Origin: Pachypanchax playfairii
Lineage: Eukaryota > Chordata > Actinopteri > Cyprinodontiformes > Aplocheilidae
Direction of reading: 5' to 3'
NCBI GenBank assembly: GCA_006937955.1
Contig: SSNP01000017.1
Location: 377,203-441,202 of the forward strand
DNA: 64,000 nucleotides
Each line of letters begins with the position of its first letter. The first letter of the stretch is position 1. Positions 1-12,444 of the stretch are shown here, piece by piece. Below the pieces are notes generated by a model, which did no database searches, was not told the origin of the DNA, and was given only the letters and a program-made list of their open reading frames with translations. A program made the position numbers and the translations under genes.

Positions 1-22
1 AAAAAAAAAAAAAAAAAAAAAA
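1..22. repeat. poly(A) tract at window edge
   Basis: The first 22 bases are all A. It may be the tail of a retroposed element that lies outside the window, or a simple homopolymer. Nothing inside the window lets me choose between these. Confidence 0.9.
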
Positions 23-1407
23 GGAGCACGGGACTACCGCAGGACTTCACCCACATAGATACAGTCGCTACATTCCAATGAGAGTTGGCGACATTTACTA
101 GTGACAGAATGGGACAAAACAAAACATCACCACATTTCAACTGCTGACAGGTTCACCAGGAAACGAAGAGAAAAGCTGCTTCTCTTGTCGAGGAGAACTT
201 CCTCCACTGATTCTTTTCATTATCTGTAACACCTCAAATCTCCTTCTAATACTGTAAACTTTGTTAAAACCATTCATTTTATGTTGGTTTTAATGTACTT
301 CAGCTGAATCGTGATATAATTGAGATGCAGCGGTGTTACATGTTTGTATGTGCAGTTTTCTGGATCACAGATTTATGTTGCTGCGATCCACATGAAAGAG
401 TGTCGCGGCGGGCCGGTTTGAAGGCGGCGTGATGATGGAGAGATCCCGCCCTCTTCTATTTTGTCTCTCTGATGGAAATCTAATGAAACGTGCAGGTTTC
501 TGATCCAGGCAGGAATGACTGCACGCACTGGGAGGGAGAAAAAAAAAAGCCTAATGGAGACATTGTGAATACATTCAGAGGGGACTGTTAATGAGCTCTT
601 TGCAAGACGCGGGGACGTGTTCTGCACTTGTGTCAGGTTTGATGACATCCTGCTGCATTTTTTTTTTTTTGGGGGGGTATTTAGAATGCCAAAAACAATC
701 TGTCACTATCTTGATTATGTGCTCCACATGCATGTGTTTGTGCATGAGAAATGGGAATGTTTTTCAGGATCTGTCTGTCCGTATGCGATGCACAACCTGC
801 GAGAGTGAGCTTTACATTTACTACACTGAGGTTACACTACAGACACTACAATGACAGCAGAGGTTATCATTCTTCCTGTATAATAGACTCCCTGGATTTA
901 AAATTCAAATACTTTTTTAAATTTTTGAATATTCAAATAAAGCTGCGTTCAGCTTCTCGGAGAACTTTAAAAAGAGTGCGTGTTAAGGGAAAGGCATTAT
1001 CTCTGAAGATTACAATATTACAGAATGAGAACTAATCGCATGCGTTGAGTTACAGACGGCGGAGCTCCTGCTGCTTACTGAGATAAGGTAATCCTTCACA
1101 ACAGAAGTAGGTGAACGGGGACTTCATGATGACAAATGTTTGCACATGTTCACACAATGCATACCGAAAAAAAAAAAAAAAACTCCAGTATTTATCTATA
1201 TAATGGAGGCATAATAGAAAATGAAAAGAATTTAATATGCATCAAGTTTGGTTTCCATCATTCTGTTCTCTCTCCCGTCACTGCATTTCTGGCTAAAAAC
1301 ATAATGTGCAATAGCACTGAAAAGTTAAATGGTAATAGTGAAATACTGTTTTTATTAGGAAACAGTAACAGTTATAGTATTTAGTTGGGATATTTCAAGA
1401 TTAAATA
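23..1407. other. Non-genic stretch, no gene seen
   Basis: This stretch is AT-rich with only short open frames in conflicting directions. A T12-G7 homopolymer junction sits at about 659-677 and an A-run at about 1168-1182. I see no splice-flanked frame, no paired terminal repeats and no recognised protein. Confidence 0.6.
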
Positions 1408-1949
1408 TTAAAGAGTACCTTCCATTAAAAACATTTTTTCTGAGTTTTCTGTTGAATATTTTAGCTCCACAGGTGTTCTTACCTTCATAGTGGGTGTGAA
1501 AACAGGTCAACAACTTCTCTTTCAGTTTTAATCTCTCAAACTACGTAGGTGGCGATAAAACCCGAGTTCTCCCGAGTCCGAACGGCCTGTATCTGTTTCA
1601 TCACAACTCCTTTGTTCGTCAGTATTTGGCAGCTCCCGCAGTTGAAACCACGCCTAGCATGCTGCTGGCTAAAAGCTGTAGCATAAGACGTAGCAAACAG
1701 GAAGAGACAATGTCTGATGTTGCCATACTCTCATAGGCTAGTTTGTTAGCCAATCTGAGTCCAGCAAATTCAAATAATGAATATTAATGAGTTGCTGCCC
1801 GAAGCCTGAGAGAACCAGACGAATTTTGACGCAGAGAGATCGAAAGGTCTGTTAATCAGTGTTTCCTAACGTTTTTTAGATATAAAATGTTCCAGGTTAC
1901 TGGTTAATACTTAAGAAATAACCACAAAGTCCTGAAATTGTCTCTTTAA
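1408..1949 (-). mobile_element. TTAA-flanked non-autonomous DNA element, family A copy 1
   Basis: This is a 542-bp copy, in minus orientation, of a family with three further copies at 12445, 17595 and 39860. Both ends carry TTAA followed by the terminal inverted repeat AGAGG(C). Read on the minus strand it has an ATTGGCT (CCAAT-box) motif, a CpG-bearing core, and the string ACTATGAAGGTAAGAAC, in which an ATG codon and one more codon are followed directly by a consensus splice donor. TTAA target sites are known for piggyBac and Kolobok transposons; assigning this family to either is inference. No transposase frame is present, so it would depend on another element. Its bases differ from the other copies by scattered substitutions, so it is not very recent. 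Confidence 0.85.
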
Positions 1950-4900
1950 TAGAAACCCTCAAGAATGGAAATAAGATTTAAATCAGATGTTTGGTATAAA
2001 TAAATCTTTTTAATAGCAAATAGTTTGGTTGATCAACAAAATAGATGAAAATAGTATATACTGTATAATACATGACAAAAACACTTTAAAAACAGTGATA
2101 CTGATTATATTGTGATTTGAATTGTGATATCATTCTGTTGCTGTATCCCTCCTTCCTCTGCACTGAACTTTTAAAGGAGACAACAATGGCAGTTCACAGG
2201 CAATTATCTGGGTTCACTGAGACAAAGACGGAAACAATTTCACAGAACCATCTGGTTATTTAAGGCTTGAAAAGCCGCCCGTCATTCAAGACGCTCTCAG
2301 TAAACAATCTGTTTATTATCAGCCGTCATCAACCAGTCAGATTAATGAACTGGAGTCTGCTGGTGACGTCGAACTCAGGGAAAAACTTTCAAGGCTGATT
2401 TTGCTTTTTAGTTACAGTCAAAATTTACTCTCCACCTCTGCTATGAGCATCTACCATCCCAGATTCTGATTGGTCAACTTGATGGTCAACTTGTTACGGC
2501 CTCAAACACAAAGCTCAGGGTTTGGCAGATGGATTTTCTAGAGACTGATCTCAAACATCTCCTGAGAGTCCTGCTGCCTCTCAAGGCGAGGTTCCGGTTC
2601 ACTAAACCCTGCGTTTTTTTTTTTTTTTTTACAGAGCAGAGACGAGCACTTTAAATCTTATGAACCAAAAATAAACTGGGTTTTATTTGAATTCCTCTTT
2701 AGTTATGAAAGCAGATGCTGGACACACACACAAAAAAATGCAAAAAAAGGTAAATCAAGCGGAAGACAGATGAGTGATGGAGACAGAAGGCAGCACCACA
2801 GGAGATACTTTCATGTTCCTGATTAAGGTGCCTCTATCCATAAGAAGAGACGGGTGACGACAGCTCAGATAGCAGCTCGCCAGGGAAATCAGCCTCCTCC
2901 CAGCAATAGTCCCTATATCCCTGTTTTGCTACACCTACCTCTCATTTTTGTGTGTGTGAACGTGCCTCTCAGCTAAAACACCCAAAAGAAAGCCAAGCCC
3001 AAACTTATTAAGTGCTGAAAATGAGGATTGTGCAGTGAATGGAGATCCCATGGCGCATGTCCACAAAGACTCGATGGCAAATAGCTTTGCTTCAGAGGCG
3101 GTCCAGCATTGAGGGGGCAAACAGAACCACTTCAGCTGGATCAATAATAGTTGAAGAAAGGCCAAATTCTTATAGTGAAGTGAACTCGCCTAAGGAGAGA
3201 GAAATCAAAGAAAGCCTAACCTTCCGTGACATTCTGCTTCTCATCCTCGTCTTTTCTTTAATAATTCAACAAGTGCTGAATTTTGATTAGCCGCGTCAAA
3301 CACCCCAAATGAGAGAGATCGGCGATTTAATAAACCCGATCTCTACGAGCTCGCTGTCAAGGAAGAACTTATCGCTACAAAGGGAAGTGACAAAAGGTTT
3401 TGGAAAGCTGAAAAGTCTATCACCAGATCCCCAAAGCATCCATGTAGCTATCTGATACCGTCTGAACTCCACAGACTGCTGCTTTGTCAACTCCACACAC
3501 ACCACAGCAGTACGCTGCTCACTATGACAGGCATATGGCTATATTGTAATTCTGCTACAGTATCACCTCAGGATGTGTTCCACACCAGCTAGCAAGAGGG
3601 ACATTAAAAAAAACACACAGCCACATCCTCGCTATCTCCGTCTGTCTCTCTCTCGAGGGAAGGGGTGTAATCATGTCACTGATGGATAACTGACAGAGTG
3701 GCTCGTACAGCATTCCTCTCACACTGCTTCTTTTTTACTTTGTCGCAAGCTGAACCACGGAAGCACCAATCCGAGCGTCAACATTGTGTACTCTGTAATT
3801 TTGCTCTTTCCTTCCAGATGTAATTGCCTGTCACTGTCTCTACAGCATAAAACTAAAGGCATCAGCTTGTATTTTTGGACTGTCAAGAGCCATCAGACAA
3901 AAAAAAAAAGGAAAACAAGGAAAACTAAAAATCAGTTTACAACTGAGTGGTTTTTAAACATTTAATGAGGTGCTTTTTAGCCATATCAAGGATGTCAGCT
4001 GGTACTCGTGTGATCCAGGCTGGAGGATTTTGGATTCGTCATGCAGATCAGACACGGGTTGGTTTCAGGTTTCAACCGTGTATCACAGGTTTTCCTTTTT
4101 TTTTAAAATGTCACAACCATTAAAATGTTGGAGATGGTGCAGATTCCTCAGGTCACCTGTCACAGGTCAGCCGTGCATGATCTTATGAACCACACAAACT
4201 GGGTTGTTAGTCGATATTTCCAGAAGCAGCACCAACAGTTTGTTTATGAAAAGAGGAAAAACGTATAACCCGGCTAATTAACAAGCTAACAGCTTGTCTG
4301 GGTCCTAATGTTTATTTAGATAATGTCAGAGTTAGAACATGTAATACAATATATAATACAGTATATTGAAGTACATTTTTCATGTGTTTATCTATGCATC
4401 AACATTAAAATAAAAAGATTCAATAGAATAGCGAAAGCAAAACCAGCAGGATGATATTAATTAATGTTATTGTTAATCAGATTTCATTATTCATGAAATC
4501 TGCTCCTTTTTATTTAAAAAATTCTCCAAATATATTGTCCATGAATTAAAAAAAAAACATGCTTAAAAAGGTCATTAAACTCTTTTCGCAGCCAACGTGA
4601 TGCCTTTAATATTTTTTATCCAATCACCACTCGAAGCACAACAAGTGTTTTTGGTAAATACAATGAAAAGGCATCAATTTGTCGCAATAGGAGAGCCAAC
4701 AGGTGATATTCAGATATTTTGTTTGCCTCTGACAATAAAAGCTTACATTTATTTGTCCTTTATAAATATTCATTTTTGAATAATGTCTATTTCGCTAAGA
4801 TAATCAACAGGTTTGAGTTCATTTGTTGCACTTCAGGGTTTACAAAGGCTGCGTTGTGTGATATGAGCCTCATTGTGAAGGATATATTTGCAGAAATGTC

Positions 4901-5687
4901 CCAGATTTACGTCAAACCATCTGCTTTTGGGAAATGAAAGCTGTACAACAACCTACAGATGTGACTCTGTTGACCTTTGACCTTCTGACTGAAAAGAAGG
5001 TCAATTTATAAACAGAAGAACCTCATACAAAGCTTTCATTTTCTGACAAAGTTTCCCAGAGGGGTTTTTTTTTCCTGCAGCTCTACAGAACTGGGCCCGT
5101 CTGTTTTTTTTTTTTTGGGTTGTTTTTAATAAATGATCCCCCCTCTATGGATTCTTATCTCTAACTTTCTCTAACATTTCACACATTTATTAGTTTTATG
5201 CCAGAAAAGAGCGTGTGATACTGTCTGATATTAATATAACACTGTTTGATGCACAACTATGCAATAAAACTACAACCATATATATAAAATTTGACTCTAG
5301 AGCAGCAGATCCATTTATTTCCACTCTTATTTAAAACTATAGTATATTTCGTTGGCAACTTTTAAGCAAAAATATTACTTTGATGGAGTACATCAAGTTT
5401 TATGTAACTTAACTTACATTTATCTTGTTTTATAAGAACCCAAAACATGCAATATAATAATGTATTACTTCTTTATAGGTTGAAAATAAATGAATTAATT
5501 CAAATAAGACAAAATGTATATGATGGCATATTTTTCGTCTCAAGGTTAGTACCAAAACCACCGCATTTAATGTGAAGAGAAAAAAAAATTCAACGTTTTA
5601 AATCCCACTTTATTTAAATAATATTTTATAACAATTTTTAGAGTTTTCAGACACTGAACAATTCAGTCAATTCAGACACTTACGATG
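1950..5687. other. Non-genic stretch with one possible conserved block
   Basis: No gene is visible. Positions about 3000-3420 are GC-balanced, low in homopolymers and contain homeodomain-type ATTA and TAAT cores, which is how conserved noncoding elements often look. This is an impression, not a measurement. The rest is AT-rich, with T-runs near 2617-2632, 5066 and 5106-5116. Confidence 0.5.
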
Positions 5688-6249
5688 CTTAGAAATAGGG
5701 CTGGGTATCACTCCTAATTTCCTGAATCGATTCGATTCGATTCACAAGAGCAAAAATTGATTCGATTTCGATTAATTTCGATTCGATTCAATATCGATTC
5801 TTTTTTCAGATATTTCTGTCACATTAGTATTTCTTGAATATCAGACATTCGTAGATGGCAATTTTTATGAAATGCTGAAGCAGCCTTTCAACAGTGCGTA
5901 TTTTATATACATTTAATATTCATGTTTTCATTAAAAATATCCAGAAGCAGTGGCATGTGGCATAACTGTAACAAAAGGAAATGTATATTTTACTACTACT
6001 ACTACTACTACTGTCATTTAGCAGACGCTTTTATCCAAAGCGACTTACATTGAGAGAACATACAAGCAAGAAATCAAAGAGAAGGAAACAATATAAGGAG
6101 GCGGTTTAATTCCGACGCTGATACATCATGTTTATCAATTTTTTTTTTTTTAAATCGATTTAGTGCTTTATGAATCGATTATAGATTTTTTATTCTTAAA
6201 TCGATTTAAATCGATTAATCGATTTTTTAAACCCAGCCCTACTTAGAAA
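5688..6249. mobile_element. hAT-type miniature element with perfect 8-bp target duplication
   Basis: The element itself runs from 5696 to 6241. Its ends are TAGGGCTGGG and the exact inverse CCCAGCCCTA, and it is bounded on both sides by the identical 8-mer CTTAGAAA (5688-5695 and 6242-6249). An 8-bp duplication is the hallmark of the hAT superfamily. Subterminal regions on both sides (about 5733-5805 and 6155-6225) are crowded with ATCGATT and CGATTCG repeats, which may be transposase binding sites; that role is inference. No transposase frame exists, so it is non-autonomous. The GGGCTGGGTATC start is widespread in teleost genomes. Confidence 0.92.
5991..6056 (+). repeat. (ACT)n microsatellite and teleost dispersed motif inside the hAT element
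   Basis: A short ACT/TAC run (about 5991-6012) is followed by CATTTAGCAGACGCTTTTAT and AAAGCGACTTACA. That motif recurs in many fish repeats. It lies in the middle of the hAT element, so it is either part of the element's normal filler or a nested fragment. Confidence 0.7.
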
Positions 6250-9200
6250 TTCAAGTTGACATCTTAATACCAAACATGGCCGTTTAAAATAGCCTCTGTT
6301 ATGTTCAGCTTTTCTGTCAAAAATATTCAGAATACACAAAACCAAATATATTCAATGAACAAAAACAACCAAATTGTTGTATTTTCTCCTTAGAAGACGA
6401 CTTTAACTATTGTTTTGTTGATCAAAATGGCAGAAATTTTCAACAAATCAGCAAATCAACTGATTGCTTCAGCTTTGAGTTTTTAATTTAAATGAACCTT
6501 ATAGTTCAGAAGTTAAATCTCCTCCCATCCTCCTCAGTCATCACTTTGACAAACAACGTTTGTCTCCTCTGGCAAAACAAGTTGATGTTCTTGTAAGAGG
6601 GAGGACGGACAACAAACTGAATTATGTAGAGTGTGCGACACAGTTATTAGTCTGAGTCTATTAGGCATAATGACTCCCCTCCTCACCTCGGCAGCAAGGA
6701 CAACATTTTCAGACCAAAAACATTCATGCTCGGCAAACATAAAACCTAATCAGAGAATTCATGAAGAATCTGAATATATTTCAGGAACATCTAATGTGCA
6801 TGGAAAAGGTTTTATAAGACACATCAATGCAAAAGCACACAGACTATCCTCATCAGGGTTCTTGGAGCATCTTTACACTTACTGAGCAATAGAAAGTCTA
6901 ATTTTAGACTTCCTTCTCAACAGATATGAAGAGCATCTCCCACTGGGTAAAATATATATTTTCAAAAAGAGAAACAGATAGGTCTGTCTCCCCCTCAAGC
7001 AACAAAAACAATGTTCATTAGCAGCATCATGTGTGGCCAACAGACACCTACAGACCACAGCAGGCGGGAACGGAGCTAATGCACTGCCTGTAGTCTCACC
7101 TGCCGAGCTCCTATTGTTACCTTGTGACTGAAAATGCTGCCTCCATGGTCTCTGGTTTCAAATGTGTTCTAAAGAGGCCCTGAAACCTGTGCAGACCTGC
7201 TGTATAAGGATCGGGTTGCTGCTTTTTCCTTCTCAGTGACGATTGAGAGACGAGAACAAAGAAAGAAAGGAGCGCTCGGAGACGGAGGAGGAGATTAATT
7301 TGGTTTTCAGGCATTTAAGCTACTTGTGTAATTACTGGCTCGTTCCTCCAAAAAAAAAAAAAATTATGTCGTTACAAAAACATCTTCCGGCTTACAAAAC
7401 AAGTTCTTGTAATGGCCTGAGGTTTGACAATAAAACACAACTTAAAGATCCGTTTGGATTGTTCGAAAAATGTTAAACTTTTCGACTTTTGGAGCTCTGT
7501 GTGTCTGTGGAAAAAACGATGATGCCACATATTTCCACCAATTAGAGGAAGAGAAAACCTCTGAATCAAAACATGAAACAAAAACGAGCTGCTGTTCATC
7601 GAAAGAGTGGCGACGAACCCGATTGGTAGTTTAATCCTTCCATGAGTCGCTCTTCTGTTTTGTTCACGGTGGATATGCTTCCTCGTCGTTAATACGAGTG
7701 AAACGTTCTGCTGAATATGACTCATATCACGGCTTGTTTGTTTCCGCTGCTTTGATTTCCTACAACTCCCAGAATACCTGTTGACAATCCCTCGAGAACA
7801 GGTGGAAACACTTCACACCTGCTGCGGGTTATCTGTGTAGGTGGAGAAAACAGCAGCATGAGCACGGATACAATAAACCCAAAGGAGGATGGGAGTTCTG
7901 CTCTGCACCTGAAAACGTGGGATTTATTGTGACTCTGCTGCATTAGAGAGGATCATTTTCACCCAGTTTAAGCAATAAAGGAAGTATGTGAGGCACACAC
8001 TGATATTTCCTGCTTCAGACGGTGAGATTTTTCATTAGCTGTTACAGAGACTGAAGTAAATAGTTCGAGATGTAGTCACAGTGTATGTACTAGGCCCATT
8101 ATGTAAAGTAATAAGAAAAACGCAGCGTCAAACAACAATCTGTGCCTCCGTCTGACAGGTGGATGTCTTTCCAGCAGAGAAATCACTCGATTCTGAGAAA
8201 TAAATCCCACCATAACTACTTAGAGGAGAAAAGCATGAAATAACTTCAAGTTTTGAAGCAGAATAATAATAAAAAACCCTAAAGATTTAACACACGTAGA
8301 AACATGTGACCCAGACGGCATCTTTTTCTCCTGATTAGTGAGTCTAATACTCAAAATCGAAACGAAGAACTCTGATAAATCATCGCTTTGAGTTACTTTT
8401 TCTCAATAGATACTTTCAGCACAATCAAAGCAGACAATTCAGCTTTGATTTGATTCAAATCCTTCAGCTGAGCTTTAAAAAGAACAATACAAGCCTGCAA
8501 AGAGAAGTTACGCTTGGGATTTGAGTAGAAGAAAGTCAAATCAGCCTGAATATGATTTAAGATCAAATAGAAAAGCAAGTTGACGCTTTAGTATTTGTGG
8601 AAAAAGTACCAACAATTTGTCATGTGGTTTGTACAACCGGCAGCATCAGTCATTTTTCTAAATTTTTCTCTGGGAGAGTGAGATGGGAAAGATAAAAGCA
8701 CATTAGAAGATGGGCGATTTTCCTACTAAATGACCTGCCAAAAGGTTTTCTAGAAATTGATCTTGTTGCACGATCGTTAGTCTTTGAAATGTTCTCATCT
8801 GCACACTTGACCACACGCACAACTCTCCCCCCCTCCCCCTCACTTCTGCAAAAACCTCTTAAAAAATGTCATAAATTGCATCAGCAGATGAGCTGTTCGC
8901 GGGTGCGGGGACCGCTCTTAAGATCACAGCTGGCTGGAGCGATCGGGTGGTAAGTGCACTCTGAAATCAAGTCCATTATGTTGTGAATTATGTATTTGAG
9001 GGGCGAACGCTACAGGACCCTGCAGTGGGGGGAGAAGTGGCTCTGAGATGCCTTCAGGCAGAATCGGGGCCGATCAAAGGGGAGCTCACTGTCCTGACAC
9101 GAAACATCCACCAACAACTTCCATTAAAGGCAACGTTGGGCCATTAACAAGGCTCAAACCCCACAGCTTCATATTAATCCATTAACCCTTCCTAATGCAT

Positions 9201-10215
9201 CTCAGTGGCTGACGTTCTGGCTTCGTCTTTTTGTTTCCGGTAAAGAATGCATTAGCTCACCTAAGTATCTGCGCTATATAACGAGCATGTCAGTAGCTAT
9301 CAGTGGCTAATGGATCTCCAACTTTTCCCTCTTGTCAACACGATGACCCCTCTCAGGTAGGAATTTCAAGCACACAACTCTAACCCCCCCCACTGCTATC
9401 AAAGCTATTTCTTAAGAACAGACAGGACATGCGAGCAAATTGCTGAGTTTTTGAGCCAAAGGAATTATCAGACCATTTCTATCTATCAGTCCGCCGCACA
9501 GATGTACAAAAGCACCTTAATTCGTGTTGTAATGGGTGAAAATTACATTACAGAACCTTTTAGAGTTTAAAAGCCCTTAAATTATCACCATGCGAAGACA
9601 GGTCAATAAGAATCTTTTCAACTTTTAAAATACCATCATTAATGTAGAAATTATGAACAAAAAACCCAAGTGACCTCAGCAAAATTAAACATTTACTATA
9701 ATGGACTTAACTTCCTCATCTGTTAAAATGAAGTACCATTTAACACTCTGACTCAGTATATTCACTTTCAAAGAAATTTCTTCCTTTTAATTTTCCTTGT
9801 GTTGATTCCAATTGTTAACTTCATCAAACAACGGAGAGGCGCAGCTCTATTAACTCTCCCTTCATGAAATTCATTTACAATTCACAGCAATTTAAACGCG
9901 ATAACGTCCATTTCAACTAAAAAGGTTGTAAACTTTAATAAAGTGAGCGTTATTAAATTAGTTCTGCCTGCCTGTGTTGGATGATGAGCCTCCATCAGCA
10001 ATTCTGATCACAGAGACTCAGTTTGAGTTAAAAAAAGAAAGATCATGTTTTGACTGTCTGTGTTTGTTTGTTGGTAACAAACATCATGAAGCACTGATTG
10101 TATTAAAAATCTCAAAAAAGTCATCATTAGGTATGACTGCAGCTGTTTGCATTTCGAAGTCTACCCAATTCAAGATGGCTGCCACAGCTAATCAACCATA
10201 ACAATACAAAAATGT
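6250..10215. other. Non-genic stretch with possible conserved blocks
   Basis: No gene is recognised. Frames of 60-117 codons occur on both strands, for example minus 7372-7725, but they overlap, have no splice context and resemble no known family. Positions about 8880-9480 are GC-balanced, largely free of simple repeats and include an ATG at 8888 that reads into a GTAAGT donor at 8950. The block could be conserved regulatory DNA or a small exon; neither can be shown here. Confidence 0.5.
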
Positions 10216-10510
10216 AGGCTGCACGGTGGAGCAGTTGGTAGAGCTGTTGCCTTGCAGCGAGAAGGTCCTGGGTTTGAATCTGAGACCTTTCTGCATGGAG
10301 TCTGCATGTTCTCCAAGTCCATGCGTGGGTTTTCTCTGCTCTCCCTGGGTGTGAGTGTGTGTGTAAATGGTTGTTTGTCTATGGTGTGGCCCTGTGATGG
10401 ACTGGCGACCTGTCCAGGGTGTCCCCAGCCTCTCCTCCAAAGACTGCTGGAGACACCAACCCCCTGTGACCCTGAACAGGAAGAAACAGGTTCATATTAT
10501 GGATGGATGT
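10216..10510 (+). mobile_element. tRNA-like SINE or SINE-headed repeat
   Basis: The head contains GAGCAGTTGGTAGAG (about 10229-10243), which fits an RNA polymerase III A box, and GGTTTGAATC (10271-10280), which fits a B box. Spacing of about 40 bases matches a tRNA gene. The body has the very common teleost phrases CTGCATGGAGTCTGCATGTT and GATGGACTGGCGACCTGTCC, and the 3' end has the usual AACAGG...ATGGATGGATG tail. Related pieces are seen at 23466, 30106, 35765 and, reversed, 46479. I am confident that it is a known kind of fish dispersed repeat, less so of its family name. Confidence 0.8.
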
Positions 10511-12444
10511 AAGTGGTAGATGGATGTAGCTGGTAGTAAGGGCTGTCATACACTGTCAGTACTAACGGATTACGTAAGATCATCAACTGATGGAATCAAC
10601 CTGTCTGTGAGAAAAATATCTCAAGATAGATTTTAATGAAACTTCCAGACAGTAATCAGGAGAGAGGACCTTTTAAGAAGACAGCCACAACAAACCAGTT
10701 TATGATACAGCACGATGTTGCAAATTGCATAATTTTCTAAATTTGACCAAAAAAGCTAGAATTTGGCAAGAAAAAAGGTGAGGCCTTTAATGAATTTTGG
10801 AGTTCTTGAAATGTTTCTGCAGTTTTTTTATTTTATCTAACTTTGATCTGATAAAACCTTCCAGTTACTATTTGGGTTTATGGTAGAAGAGGAAGTGTGA
10901 AGCATCACATCCTGTAGGATTTTGGACATCGGTACATTTAACAATTAGCTTTTAGCTGATCTGAGAACGGCAGCAGAGCTTTGATAGCAGGTACCTGACC
11001 ACGTAGTTCAAATGGTCCCCTGGTACATCTTTCACATTGGAGATGAGGCTCCGGTAGGTGTTCACAGTTTCTCGGAGGGCAGAATTTGTTGTCTGTAAAA
11101 CCCTCCTTCTTTTAGCCAGTGTAATTAAAATTACAGAACTCCGTCCTGCAGCTATCGCAGGGAAGAATTATCCCAATTAAGGCTTAAAAGTGTAGCCACA
11201 GTGATGATAAAATAAATGTTTACAGTGTGGAAAAATAAATGTTAGAGAAGATCATTAAATGGTGTGAAACTGCAGATGAAGCCAGCAGAGGGTAATAATA
11301 TTTTACACTGATGAATTCGGCTGAAAACGTGAAGCGGTATCCATAAATCTAAAAGCAAGAAAATGAAGTTCAAGTTCTTAAAGGGTTCCATGTTTTCAGT
11401 GGAGTTAACAGGAAGCGTTAAAATATTCCTGACACATTCAAAACAACCTTCTTGACATCAAAGTGTTCGTCATTTCACCAGGTTTCTTCACGAGGTATCA
11501 CATCAGACAGGAGATATGCAGTTTTTGCATACAAACCATAAACCTGCCAGCCGCGCTCGCCTGAGGCATCCGAACCAACTACGGCAGGAATGACTTCGAG
11601 ATTAAGTATCAGCTCTCCAGATTATAGACTGAACATAATTTATAATCAGGTTTATTAACAGCCAACGGGATCCTGCAGTGCGAGAAGGAGGAAAAACAGG
11701 CTCGCTTGTCCGCTTTGTCGATTCATTGATTTTTAAATTAACAACAGAGAATAAACAGTTAAAACTTTGATAGATGAGTCACTGTTCATGTCCTTTATCA
11801 AACAGAAATGTCAAGTCAAATATTGTTTCCAGCGAGTTTAAAGAAAGCGTAAGTGTTTGCCGCTTCTGGAACTGGAAATCTCTCAAGTGCTTATTAGAAA
11901 AAAGAACTAATCTAAAGATGTCACCTTGAGATGGAGAGTGAAGTGCTGTTCACACTGTTTTATATTACGGAAAAACGTTTATCAAAAAAAAGAGTAAGAT
12001 TAGCTGGTAGCAATATTACACAACTGCTGCATACATTACCTGATGTGCTTTGTTATAGGTCATAACGCAGAAGAATCGTTTATAGATGGAGTAATCTGAG
12101 GGTTTGTGCTGCAGAGCAGCTTCTTTGTTTACCATCAATTCAGCATAAGTTATGGAATGAAGACGTCCTACAATAAGATTCCTTCTTTCAAACAAAGTTT
12201 ATATCCCGATAGACTAGTTTTCTTTTTAAATGACCTCTTACATACAATTTAATCAAATATATTCGACAAAAAAGTGAAAGTTTCCTGTCAAATATCTAAA
12301 GTTCCATTCAAGACATGACCTGATCCAAGTTTAGACAATTTGCATTTTAAAAACATGTATTTTAAAAGATTTAAAGATGACAAGAAAAATGCCACTAATT
12401 GTAAAATTAATAAAAATAGTAAACATAGAGAGATGAGTCCCCAT
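10511..12444. other. Non-genic stretch, no gene seen
   Basis: The sequence is AT-rich and repeat-poor by eye. I see no exon-like frame with splice sites and no paired terminal repeats. Confidence 0.55.

Noticed and set aside
10221..10285. tRNA gene
   Set aside because: The A and B boxes are present, but the flanks do not pair as an acceptor stem and the sequence continues into a SINE body.
10192..10512. Open frames on both strands over the SINE
   Set aside because: They are translations of the repeat, not genes.
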